NCBI GenBank assembly: GCA_013398275.1
Contig: VZSE01001754.1
Span: forward strand, 634,515-698,514
Length of the DNA: 64,000 nucleotides
Direction of reading: 5' to 3'
Origin: Promerops cafer
Lineage: Eukaryota; Chordata; Aves; Passeriformes; Nectariniidae
Position numbers and translations under genes: made by a program
The notes under the pieces: model-generated
The model's input: only the letters and a program-made list of their open reading frames with translations
What the model was told of the DNA's origin: nothing
The model's database searches: none
Part shown: in pieces, positions 1 through 10,200 of the stretch
Position numbering within the stretch: position 1 is the stretch's first letter
Layout: every line of letters starts with the position of its first letter

Positions 1-223
1 ACCCCCTGTTTCAGCAAGTGTGATGTGTTTATAGCACACTGTAGTATGATATAAAGAAAAGGCTTTTACCTTCTTTCAAATGTGGATCCTCTGCCTTTTC
101 CCAAAGTCCTGAAGTCTTTCTCTGGGATTTCTTTCAACCAGACTTTGATAGTTACCAATATTCTGCTTACCATCTTTCTTTTCTATTGCGTCTCCTTATT
201 TTCATGTTCACTATTTTGAAGAC
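1..223 (+). repeat. Copy A of a perfect 223-bp direct repeat
   Basis: Bases 1-223 read identically to 4418-4640 (constant offset 4417), with no mismatch found by eye. Copy A starts at or before the window edge, so its true left end is unknown. On the right, both copies share ...TTTTGAAGAC and then diverge at once: copy A continues TTTGATGATCC, copy B continues ATACATACAA. Zero divergence over non-coding DNA means either a very recent duplication or a false duplication in the assembly; the adjacent microsatellite and N-run favour the second. It does not resemble CR1 or an LTR that I know. Confidence 0.95.
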
Positions 224-412
224 TTTGATGATCCTCAGAAAAAAATATAGATATTTTTTCTTTAATAATTATCTCAGTGTTATAAGAACTGATAAAAATA
301 CAAGCAGTCATATTGCATCTGCAGGCAAGTAGATCTTTCCTGATTCTTAGCATGAGGTGCTACTTTAACAAATGCTAACAATGGTAACAGTAGTGCCTGT
401 TTTTTTCCCCAC
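224..412. other. Unique AT-rich spacer before the microsatellite
   Basis: Non-coding sequence between repeat copy A and the AAAAT array, with no recognisable repeat or gene. It ends in a T-run (about 400-407) and CCCCACAAT just before the array. Confidence 0.6.
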
Positions 413-1036
413 AATAAAAAAATAAAATAAAATAAAATAAAATAAAATAAAATAAAATAAAATAAAATAAAATAAAATAAAATAAAATAAAATAAAATAA
501 AATAAAATAAAATAAAATAAAATAAAATAAAATAAAATAAAATAAAATAAAATAAAATAAAATAAAATAAAATAAAATAAAATAAAATAAAATAAAATAA
601 AATAAAATAAAATAAAATAAAATAAAATAAAATAAAATAAAATAAAATAAAATAAAATAAAATAAAATAAAATAAAATAAAATAAAATAAAATAAAATAA
701 AATAAAATAAAATAAAATAAAATAAAATAAAATAAAATAAAATAAAATAAAATAAAATAAAATAAAATAAAATAAAATAAAATAAAATAAAATAAAATAA
801 AATAAAATAAAATAAAATAAAATAAAATAAAATAAAATAAAATAAAATAAAATAAAATAAAATAAAATAAAATAAAATAAAATAAAATAAAATAAAATAA
901 AATAAAATAAAATAAAATAAAATAAAATAAAATAAAATAAAATAAAATAAAATAAAATAAAATAAAATAAAATAAAATAAAATAAAATAAAATAAAATAA
1001 AATAAAATAAAATAAAATAAAATAAAATAAAATAAA
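413..1036. repeat. (AAAAT)n pentanucleotide microsatellite, about 123 perfect units
   Basis: From about 419 the sequence is an uninterrupted period-5 array (one T every five bases) up to the first N at 1037. No interruption is visible in over 600 bp, which points to recent expansion. The true length is unknown because the array runs straight into the gap. Translated on the minus strand it gives an endless LFYFI repeat, which creates a long but meaningless open frame. Confidence 0.97.
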
Positions 1037-1495
1037 NNNNNNNNNNNNNNNNNNNNNNNNNNNNNNNNNNNNNNNNNNNNNNNNNNNNNNNNNNNNNNNN
1101 NNNNNNNNNNNNNNNNNNNNNNNNNNNNNNNNNNNNNNNNNNNNNNNNNNNNNNNNNNNNNNNNNNNNNNNNNNNNNNNNNNNNNNNNNNNNNNNNNNNN
1201 NNNNNNNNNNNNNNNNNNNNNNNNNNNNNNNNNNNNNNNNNNNNNNNNNNNNNNNNNNNNNNNNNNNNNNNNNNNNNNNNNNNNNNNNNNNNNNNNNNNN
1301 NNNNNNNNNNNNNNNNNNNNNNNNNNNNNNNNNNNNNNNNNNNNNNNNNNNNNNNNNNNNNNNNNNNNNNNNNNNNNNNNNNNNNNNNNNNNNNNNNNNN
1401 NNNNNNNNNNNNNNNNNNNNNNNNNNNNNNNNNNNNNNNNNNNNNNNNNNNNNNNNNNNNNNNNNNNNNNNNNNNNNNNNNNNNNNNNNNNNNNN
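1037..1495. other. Assembly gap (459 N)
   Basis: A run of 459 N directly follows the AAAAT array. The sequence resumes at 1496 as ordinary AT-rich DNA, with no array on the far side. The missing sequence probably contains the rest of the array; the gap size may be an estimate. Confidence 0.98.
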
Positions 1496-1604
1496 ATTCT
1501 TTCAGTAAAAAACTTTCCTAACATCCAACCTAAATTTCCCTTGGCACAGCTTAAGACTGCGTCCTCTCATTCTGTCAGTTGCTGCCTGGATGCTTCACAT
1601 GGTG

Positions 1605-1890
1605 GACATTGGGAGGCTAAGGGACAATGGGCATATATTGAGGCAAGAGAGGTTCAAACTGGATATAAGGAAAAATGCTTTCACCATTATAATGTCAAGC
1701 GGTCAAGTGGTGGAGCAGTTGGCCCAAGGATTCAGGGCAGTCTCCCTCCTTGGGGGCTTTAAGATGAGACAGGACAAAGCCATGAGCAGCCTGATCAAAT
1801 CTCAAAGCTGACCCTGCTTTGAGCAGGAGATTGAATGAGACACCTCCTGAAGTCACTTATAACCTAATCTATCCTATGATCTTATATTAT
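1605..1890 (+). mobile_element. CR1 LINE 3' fragment (degenerate)
   Basis: It matches the CR1 3' region in sense orientation. An AGGGACAATGGGCA-like start (about 1618) leads into GGTTCAAACTGGATATAAGGAAAAA (the CR1 'rewarded' block, here 1652-1676), then GGTGGAGCAGTTGGCC, then CCCTGCTTTGAGCAGGAGATTGAATGAGA (consensus: ...GAGCAGGGGGTTGGACTAGATGA). It ends near CCTATGATCTTAT, a decayed terminal octamer. It is 5' truncated and well diverged. Two short open frames of 73 codons across it are repeat-derived. Confidence 0.8.
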
Positions 1891-2505
1891 GAAGAAAATT
1901 TGTTTCTGATATTACTTCAATGCTTCAGGTAATGGCAAGAAATTCTCACCTGTCTAATAATTTCAAAGGTTCTCTCCACATCTGAGATTTATCTTTCCTA
2001 ATAAAGGGAATGTAATTGTAAAACTAAGGTTTGTAAAGGAGGAGGATGTAGGGCTGATGATAGGAATACATCTACGCCATACAATGGAATTCAGTGCAGA
2101 ATTCCCTGAGTTAGAACCAACCAATACTCAATATACTAAACTTAAATGAGCATGGAGAATATGGTGTGAATTAATTGACTGAGAGGTGGTATCTTTGCAT
2201 TCAGAAACAGGGTGATAAAACACAGTTATGTTTATTTTGGGTTCTGGGAAAAATCCCTTCAATATGCACATTGTTCTACAGCAGCAGCTTCCACAGAGGT
2301 GATGATGTGCTTGTGGAGGGTGAAACATAAATATGACTGTAGAGAAATAAATGTATGCCAAAACACAGTTTGTCGTGGGAAACTTCGTCTTTTGTGACCT
2401 CCTTACAATAAGTAACCAGGCTGTTTTTACAATTTTCTATAAATGTTGTGAAACCAACTCATATCAAATGGACCTTCTTAATTAACAATACTATCATTAT
2501 GCTGC

Positions 2506-2535
2506 CAGCTATCCTCAGCTATCTTCAGCTATCCT
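2506..2535 (+). repeat. Short tandem repeat, three 10-bp units
   Basis: CAGCTATCCT / CAGCTATCTT / CAGCTATCCT in direct tandem: a three-copy minisatellite seed with one substitution. The units overlap short open frames of no significance. Confidence 0.85.
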
Positions 2536-3706
2536 TAAAACCTTTGAGCTGGGAGGTTATTGTAGATACATTGTGTTGCATATAGAAATACTCGAGTTTT
2601 TTATTTGGCTATACATATGCCCCAGTGCACAGAAAGAAACTTTAAAAAGGATTACCAACTCTGACAGCAGAAAAGAAGTAGCTTTCAGGGCATACATACC
2701 CAAGAGAACAAAAAGTATTAAAGGTATTATAGAGCAGAAGAAGCAAGGCTATTAAATGTAAGACATTATTGTTTCTGACCACAGGCCAATATCACTTGTC
2801 TACAACCAAAAACTTGCTCTTCCCCAGAAATATTGAACGAAATAAAATGTTCTTTTTGCCCTTCAGTTCTCAACAAAACTCAGGGGAATGCAAACTGTAA
2901 GAAAAAATATTTTCTAAATCTGTATTTTTTTTGTCAGCATTGAAGAAAGTGAAATTATATATTAAAAAACAAAAAAGAAGAATTTGCTGTTTTGAAACTG
3001 CAAAAAGCATCTGGCTAAATGATGGGTTATATGATTTCTTGCAATTTTTCTCCTGTTTCAAATGTTGGCATTATTAATAATTATAAGTGCCTGAGTGTGA
3101 ATTTTATTTATCAGTTATTACAGTGAAAAAGTGAACTCTACAAAAGATGACAAATTTAAGTCTTCTCCATTGTATTCTGCCTTAACTACAAATTATGGAT
3201 AAATTGATATCAATTTATATCTCAGGAAGCTTTGCTGCTCATTTACTTCTTTTGCTTCTGAAACTAAATCAGTGTCAAGCACCATTCTAGGACACACTGT
3301 ATTGCTGGAAATGCTTTAATGGATTTTTAATTCTGGAGCACTGGTATAAATATGAATTAGCATCAATAGAAACATTCAACAATTATGTCAATGTGAACAT
3401 AATCTGAATCTGACCTATTCTTTTAAAAGATGTAAAGCTCATATTGTAATTCCTTTTGTCAACAGAAAAGTCATTGCCCAGACCACATTTTAATTAACCA
3501 CCCTCGATTCCCTTTGCAGATTCAATTAAGGAAAGATATTATTCTTCACTTCTTGTCCTAACCTGTCCTTCAAAGTGACACTGCCGTTTACTGATCAGTT
3601 ATAGGTTCTGAAGAACTGTTCTAGGAGTTGTTGGGACACCATTTCATAATTATGAATAAAATGCATGATTAGAAAAAAGGGGGAAAAATACATAAAAATG
3701 TTACAG

Positions 3707-3728
3707 TTACCCTTAAAACTAAGGGTAA
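3707..3728. repeat. Inverted repeat, 8-bp arms
   Basis: TTACCCTT at 3707-3714 and AAGGGTAA at 3721-3728 are exact reverse complements separated by AAAACT. It lies in AT-rich DNA; function unknown. Confidence 0.8.
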
Positions 3729-4033
3729 ATAAGAACAGAACTGGGGAAGGACTTCAGTAATCATCTTCACACTTTTCTTTCTTAGTCCCCACATTTAGTT
3801 TTCTATATGTGCAGTAATAGCCCTATACAACAGTTTTGACATTCCTTACTGTCTCCAGAATTTCTGAAATAGAAAAAGCCAGAAGAATCAAAACCAGAAA
3901 TTTAAAAGCATTGATTTACTCATCTAAATAACAGGCCCAATACTCTGTAATGAGTGAATTGATTCCTAAACGTTTTGGGAATATTTTAATTCCATTCAAT
4001 ACATATTCAATAATATAGATCAATTTATTTTCT

Positions 4034-4400
4034 AGAATCATAGAAACACCTGTTGGTAGGGACCTCTGGAGATCTCTTGTCCAGCCTCTTATTCAAAGCA
4101 GGGCTGTCACCTGCCTGGGGCCGGCCAGCACTGCCTCGGTCTGGCTGAAGCAGAGCTTTGCAGCTCGTGAAAAGCAGCAAGGGTGGAGATTTCCAGCACC
4201 TTGCTGGGTAATCAGTTCTGGTGCCTCTCCACATTCCACGTCCGGGAGTTCCTCCTCGGCAGGAGGCAGGAGAACCCTCGGCAGACTGAACCTCCCAGGG
4301 CGCACCTCTTGCTGTTCTCCGAGCCCTGCAACTCCTGCCAGTACTGAGGGGAGAGCAGACCCCTCGTCTGCCTTGTTGGCCACTCCAACATTAAATATTG
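4034..4400 (-). mobile_element. CR1 LINE 3' fragment (inverted)
   Basis: On the plus strand it opens with AGAATCATAGAA, the reverse complement of the CR1 3' terminal octamers, followed by GGTAGGGACCTCTGGAGATC and TCTTGTCCAGCC, the hallmark CR1 3' UTR. It then runs through CAGGGCTGTCACCTGCC and ends in GC-rich 3' UTR/ORF2-tail sequence near 4.35-4.4 kb. It is more GC-rich than its flanks. Minus-strand open frames of 69 and 113 codons inside it are products of the repeat and have no known domain. Confidence 0.8.
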
Positions 4401-4417
4401 TCAGAAATTTGCCAACA

Positions 4418-4640
4418 ACCCCCTGTTTCAGCAAGTGTGATGTGTTTATAGCACACTGTAGTATGATATAAAGAAAAGGCTTTTACCTTCTTTCAAATGT
4501 GGATCCTCTGCCTTTTCCCAAAGTCCTGAAGTCTTTCTCTGGGATTTCTTTCAACCAGACTTTGATAGTTACCAATATTCTGCTTACCATCTTTCTTTTC
4601 TATTGCGTCTCCTTATTTTCATGTTCACTATTTTGAAGAC
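4418..4640 (+). repeat. Copy B of the perfect 223-bp direct repeat
   Basis: Identical to 1-223 and in the same orientation. Its left boundary lies just beyond the 5' (truncated) side of a minus-strand CR1 fragment (about 4034-4400). Whether the identity extends further left cannot be told, because copy A begins at the window edge. Confidence 0.95.
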
Positions 4641-6119
4641 ATACATACAATTCAGATAAAAATAAGAATTTTTTATTGTCTTCTAAGTTTTTATATTGAG
4701 TTACTAATGTCTGACCCTATTCAGTTCATTTGGGTGTTTTCAACAGCTGTTGTTTGCATCCTGCATTTTTAACTCTGGTGTAATATTTCAGAGCATGAAA
4801 AGGCTATTGTGGTAACAATGAACCTCCCTTCTTTTCCACCATCCTTTTGCTGACCTTTCTTGAGTAATGCTCATGTGTGTTTATGATTGAAGTATGTCAG
4901 CATTACCAAAGCACAAGAAGGGAGGAGATCTGTGTAGCTTAGGAAATGCTGCTCATATGCATTTGTCAAAAGAACTGTTTGCTGAGGGGTTTTTTTGCAT
5001 CTACAGACATTTCATATTTTGGAAAAACTAAAATATTTAAGTTAGAAATACCAGTTCACAGAGCACCTTTCATATGTCCATGATATTCCTCCGGAAAGTG
5101 TAAGAGTGACAAAATTGATTTATTCAAAAGAATGACTGAAACTCTCAATCATATTTGTTCTTTGAAATTTTAATCTCCTTTCACCTTATTGCATGAAAGT
5201 TTATTTAATTTCTTTTTACTGATATACTTAATAACATTGAAATGAGGCATTTCTTCTTCCATTTTCTCATAATATGGAAAATTCATTAAAGTGTGAGAGC
5301 AGTGCAGTGGATGGAAAATTATTGCTTTCTCTCATAAACTTGGCCAAGAAATGGAGAATGCTTACTCAAATAATCCCAGAATACAACAATATTTTCAGAC
5401 TGGACAAGTGCTAAGTATTTTGTTTTGTTAAGTTGTCTAACCTTCCATAAATCAAGTATATCTCTTCCAAGGTTAGTTTTAGCAGTTTCTGTGCAGGTTT
5501 TCAGTGAGCTACTCCAAAACAATTCTACTATACTTTTCAGATGACAAAATCTGCTTACTAATACTAAATTTTCAAGTAAGGACATCAATATTCTCTACTC
5601 CTTCAGAGTGAAATTCCATTACTTACACACTTAGATTGTTTTGTTTCTTAGAATCACAGGGTGAGCCTACATTGACATTGTAGCTCAGTTGTCATCTTTT
5701 GAAGCAAATTCCCTGACTATTCCCATTTAATAATGCTTTCTTCTGTATTTACTGACTGGTCTTGGATCCCCACACAAACTGGATTTTGGAATGAAAGTGA
5801 GTAGGAGGTGAGCTTTGGCAAGCATGAGTGGAACTAGACCAGCAGTAAAGCCTCCTGATATATGTGACAGCCAGATCCTTCCTACAAACTGTTTCATTTT
5901 ATTAATTTGGTCAGTGCTGCTTGCAAATGTAGACACTGTTTTTAACTGGACTTTGATTTCATAGACCCTCACAAGATGTAGAACTAAATTCAGATATGAT
6001 TTAGGCACTAAAATGTCATTAAAATGTATGTAGGATTTAGAGATATGATCATCTTTGGGACTTATGAAAATTTCATTAATTGGTTATCTGCATCTTTAAA
6101 TGCCTAAGTATCTTCGAAA
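4641..6119. other. Unique AT-rich DNA, no gene seen
   Basis: No coding or RNA gene recognised. Short minus-strand open frames (89 codons at 5319-5588, 93 codons at 5727-6008) show no domain, signal or composition that would support a protein. AGAATCACAGGG at about 5650 faintly recalls a CR1 end but the following sequence does not continue the match. Confidence 0.5.
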
Positions 6120-6250
6120 TTCAGAACCTTCTATTTCTGTGATGCACTTCCACTTTCTAAAAATAAGGATAAATAATAATACCCAGTTTGACGGGATCTG
6201 ATGAGGATAAATACATCAAAAATTGTGAGCTGCTCAAATTATGGAATTAG
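6120..6250 (+). mobile_element. Ancient MIR-like SINE, core-to-tail part
   Basis: From about 6120 the sequence follows the MIR layout: CCTTCTATTTCTGTG (core), then CTAAAAATAAGGATAA and TAATAATACCCAG, then GATGAGGATAAATACAT and TTGTGAGCTGCTCAAAT. The MIR/CORE-SINE tail reads roughly TGTAAAATGGGGATAATAATACCTAC...GTGAGGATTAAATACAT. The divergence is high, as expected for an amniote-wide relic. Family assignment is from memory of the consensus. Confidence 0.55.
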
Positions 6251-6310
6251 AGGGCTGAATCATAGATTGCTTTCATATAGAGATCAAGGTTAAACAAAGG
6301 CTGAAGCTCT

Positions 6311-6380
6311 GCATACATGATTTGCAAATGCAGTTATGCTAATAGCATGATGATCTTAATTAGATGATCAGCTGCATATC
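6311..6380. promoter_or_regulatory. Candidate regulatory cluster of POU/homeodomain-like motifs
   Basis: Within 60 bp there are: a perfect 10-bp palindrome ATTTGCAAAT (6320-6329); ATGCT/AGCAT arms around AAT, giving an octamer-like TATGCTAAT; and a homeobox core TTAATTA (6356-6362) flanked on each side by the 7-bp direct repeat GATGATC (6349-6355 and 6363-6369), followed by an E-box CAGCTG. The motif density is seen directly; enhancer function is inference. Confidence 0.4.
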
Positions 6381-6427
6381 TGACTTTTGATAATAAGTCC
6401 TAATGTGACTTGCTAATCAATGTCAGG

Positions 6428-6497
6428 TATGGGAATAGAATGTAGAATTTCTGACTTGTGAATCTGTGCACTAATTGCTAAACCAGACTTCCTCCCC
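6428..6497 (-). mobile_element. Ancient tRNA-headed SINE (MIR-like) head, inverted
   Basis: GGGAATAGAATGTAGAATTT, CTGACTTGTGAATCTGTGCA and CTAATTGCTAAACCAGACTTCCTCCC resemble the reverse complement of an old tRNA-derived SINE head (consensus roughly GGAATAGAACCCAGG...CTGACTCCCAGTC...GCTCTAACCACTAGACCAC). On the minus strand this would be the tRNA-like promoter half. The match is diverged; only the head is seen. Confidence 0.45.
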
Positions 6498-6567
6498 AAT
6501 GTCATCCTTCATTGCAAAATGTTCTATCTCCTTGTACTCATATCATGTCTTATTTCAATGGCTTTTT

Positions 6568-6640
6568 GTAGATCCTTAGACTGTTAAGACCAGAAGAATC
6601 CACTAAAATAATATTTTTGGGCTTCTAAATAAGAAGGACC
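6568..6640 (-). mobile_element. Possible very old CR1/LINE 3' end
   Basis: GATCCTTAGACTGTTAAGACCAGAAGAATCCACTAA recalls the inverted 3' end of old amniote LINEs (…CATAGACTTTAAGGCCAGAAGGGACCATT…). The resemblance lasts about 40 bp and then fades. Weak. Confidence 0.25.
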
Positions 6641-7423
6641 AAAAATTTCCTTGCTATTTCATAGTGGGGAAGTTATTATTTTTTCTTACCATAAAGTAAC
6701 ATTATCATTCTTCATTTTTTTACTGGGCTATGGAATGTTCATTTCAAAGACACATAATTTTGATTTCAAGATTCCAAATGATGATGAGTTTGTCACTTTC
6801 CATGAGAAGAAATGTCAGTCATTAACTGCCCTCCATCTAGCAAGATGCTCAAAAATAAGGTCAGATTCATTATGTTTTCAAAAGTTGCATTTAATTGGCA
6901 GTTTATGTTTCTGACCTCTGCTTTCAGCCTCAGTAATATCTTGTTATGCCTTTAGCTGCAAGATTTAACATTCCTGCATCTCAGATCATAGATTGCTGTA
7001 TAAAGCAGCCTATGAAAGAAAAGTAGTCACTCTAATCACATTGCTTAGGTCACTGTGGGAAGTTGTTCCGATAGCTAAGAAAATAATAGAATTATTTTCG
7101 CTTCCACTGTTTTGTTTTTCTCTTTAATTTAGCAACATTACAGACAAATCCCAAAAAGCAACTATTACAAAAGTGCATTTTAAAGTGAAAGTGAAAGAGT
7201 TGCCTGGATTAATTTTCCTTTCCAATGGACAATCCTTGTATTCTATACCTGAAGAACAGGCAAGGAAAGGAAAGAAGCCATTTTTCCTTCTTGAAACCAA
7301 AGTGTGTAGTTGTCAGCTGTTTCTTTGGGTTTTGTCGACACATCAGAAAACCATCTTAACAACTGTGATTCCCATTAATTAGCTCACTGGAATAAATACA
7401 GCTGTCAAAGCAAAACAGGGTAT

Positions 7424-7438
7424 TGTGGAATTTCCACA
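7424..7438. repeat. Palindrome TGTGGAA-T-TTCCACA
   Basis: Perfect 7-bp arms around one central T. It lies about 90 bp upstream of the stronger palindrome at 7530-7553. Could be a protein-binding site; no family assigned. Confidence 0.85.
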
Positions 7439-7529
7439 CACAATAAATCATTACCCCCTCAAAGGACGAGTGTTAGAATTAATAAAATTTAAAAAGTATG
7501 TGAAGCTGACATCACACACTGAAAAATGC

Positions 7530-7553
7530 TTAGATTCAGCACGCTGAATCTAA
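7530..7553. repeat. Perfect 11-bp inverted repeat with 2-bp spacer
   Basis: Left arm TTAGATTCAGC (7530-7540), spacer AC, right arm GCTGAATCTAA (7543-7553), an exact reverse complement. At 24 bp it is the longest near-perfect palindrome I found in the window. Its function is unknown; it could bind a dimeric factor or extrude a small hairpin. Confidence 0.95.
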
Positions 7554-10182
7554 TCTTTGTTTACATAAAGTATTGTATGAAAAAGAACCAAAATTTCACA
7601 TCAGGATGATGTTTGTGTATAAAATTGCTCTCAAATGAGAATATTCATGTAAAACTGAAGAATAACAAAAAGAAGATTTTTTTTGTTCTGAATGCATAGT
7701 ACTACATACAATGGTACATGTGTGATAAGATGTACAAAAACCAAAATCTATTAAAATATCTGCTATTCCTGTATTTAATTTTATCTCTACCGATTTAAGC
7801 ATTAATAGATTGTGGCCTAATTGTAACATGATGTTTAATTTTTCCATCTTATGCAAAATTTTACAGTGGGGAAGGGGAAAACAGCAAGATGTTTCTCATT
7901 TTAAAAATGCATGTTTGCTGCTGCAGCTGCAGCTTTGGCTTCATTTCATAGTTAGAACTCTCGAAGGGCACAGAAAGAACAGTAATAGCCACTATGGCCC
8001 CAAACTTATCACCTCCTAAATACAAATGGAAAATTTAGACAGGAGGAAAATTAAACTTGGTTTTTCTTCTAGTAAAAAAATTTTCACTAAAAAAAATCCA
8101 AGAAACCCCAAAACAGCACCAAAAAGCCCCCAACACATTAACTTATATAGTCAGACCAATGTCAGTGAACAAAATTCTAGAAAAGAAAATAACTACTTTT
8201 TAGTAATTTTGAGAATGTTGAATTTTCTCTTTTCCCTCTTGTAACACGCTTTCCTCCTTTTCACCAGGAAAAGTTGTCTGATAAAGAGCTGTAAGAGCAG
8301 AAATTCAGCTCCCACAAAAGAAAAAAGAGTAATTCTTTAGGACACGTACACACGTGTACCAAAAGGTTCCATCTAGATAGCAGGAACATCCACAGAATGA
8401 ATTATGGAATAATATAAGAATGTTATATTTATTGTGAACTCTCAACTCCTCACCTTTCCCCTGCTGATGAATCCATTCTTCCTGGGATGAGTGGAACAGT
8501 ACCAGACTCTCAGAAATCTGCAAAAAGCAGGAGTTCTGTGCGACTGAACAAAAAGTTGATTTCCAAAGTGAAAGTAACTGGCCAAAAAAAAATCTATAGG
8601 GAAGTTTTGAAAAGTAAGGGAAGGGAAGACTCCTGCCTTTCTTTTTCCAAATGCAAGATTCATTTCTTAACATTTTTGCCTAATTAGAACACATGTAGTA
8701 AAATAAATTTTAAAAGCCTGGCAAAACAAAATACTACAAACAATGGGGTGGAGAATGGAAAAGTATGAACAGAGATAAACAGCCTTAATCACAGCTCTTA
8801 GCTGTGAATTGGAAAATGCTCAGCATTACAAGTTTCGTTTATAAATGTGACTGGAATAGAATGAAATCACATGTTAAATAATAAATGAACCACTGAAAAA
8901 TAATAAATTCTGAAGACTCTGGAAACAAAAAATTTAATAGCTTAAATAACAAAAGGTCCATAAATTTTATTTAGATAGAGTAAAATCACATTTTATCCTG
9001 TATTAATACATCTTGTAATTCCAGTGATTAATATTCTAGAGAAGATACATTTTTGTTAGTTTTATTATGTTACAGTGTGAAGAAAAGTCCCATGCATTGT
9101 CCTTCCAGTACACCCTCAATCAAACAGGGAAGATCTGAATTATGTTCCTAATATTTACAAGGTTAAGAAAAGAAAGCATGCAGTAAAATTTATATTTTCT
9201 GAAAGATTAAAAAGATGGCTGATTTTAAAATCCTCCCTTCCAGAACATCTCCCAAAGGCAGACATGTTTCTGCAGGAATTAAACAGAATTATTTTTTATA
9301 TAATTAAAACTCTGAAATCATTGCTTACTTATCCAATTTGACCTTGGTGCTTAGTGATAACAAAATATATAATACCTCCTTTGTTCATCCATTATAAACA
9401 CACATCAAATATTGCAGGGGGAGCATCTGGTTTTAAGAGGCACTTACTTTGGAATGGCAGATTCAGAGATGTAATGTACTAAAGTGATACATTTTGATTT
9501 CTATTACTGGCCCTCACAATTATCATCAGTATCTCTATAGCGTGTTTTTCCTATTCTGCCAAACAAACGTATTTCTGTTAATTATATGACTAAATTAGTC
9601 ATTCCAAACTTAATACCTCCTAAAGCCATCAGCAGATGTTCCTTTATAATCACTGATGTCATTCCCTAAATGACTGAAAAGGAGACATTGCTGGAGTGCT
9701 AGGAGTGAATGGTAACTTTGGTGTTCTTGCCTAACTTTAGCTGTGTAACAGGGGAGCATCTGGCCTGCCTCACTCAAACTGGCTCTCTCCACAGACAGCA
9801 ACCCTTCCAAAAGGGAATTCACCCTGTTTAGAAACCCGTGGAGGAAACAGCCCTGTCACACTCCTCCCTCTGTCTCTGCAGGAAGCCCAGTTATTTAGCC
9901 CAGTCAAAACTGCTACCTTTGAAACTGCAAACTGGTAAAACTGATGCCATCTTTTAGCTGAATATGGTTACAATCTGCAGGTCAGATTCTCTTCTTCATT
10001 TCAGCTGATCTTGTTTTATGTTTCAATAAGATGAGAAGCCTGCCCAATCTGGCAGGAGAAAAGGTGTCTCTGCATGGTGAATAATATTTAGCACCTTCCA
10101 CAAGTGGTCTCCCAGGCAAGTGCTACAGTCACATGGAGCCAGAGATAAATATTCTTAGTCTGCTGATGCTTATTTTGAAGAC

Positions 10183-10200
10183 AATAATAATAATAATAAA
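10183..10200. repeat. (AAT)n microsatellite, short
   Basis: Six AAT units in a row (AATAATAATAATAATAAA) in AT-rich DNA. Confidence 0.9.

Larger units (their letters stand above)
1891..4033. other. Unique AT-rich DNA, no gene seen
   Basis: No recognisable coding, RNA or transposon sequence. It holds only small structures: three 10-bp tandem units at 2506-2535 and an 8-bp inverted repeat at 3707-3728. Confidence 0.55.

Noticed and set aside
280..1524. A 414-codon minus-strand open frame
   Set aside because: It consists of a translated AAAAT array (LFYFI repeated) and translated N; not a protein.
5640..5720. AGAATCACAGGG resembling an inverted CR1 end
   Set aside because: The following sequence does not continue into GGTTGGAAGGGACC-type CR1 sequence.
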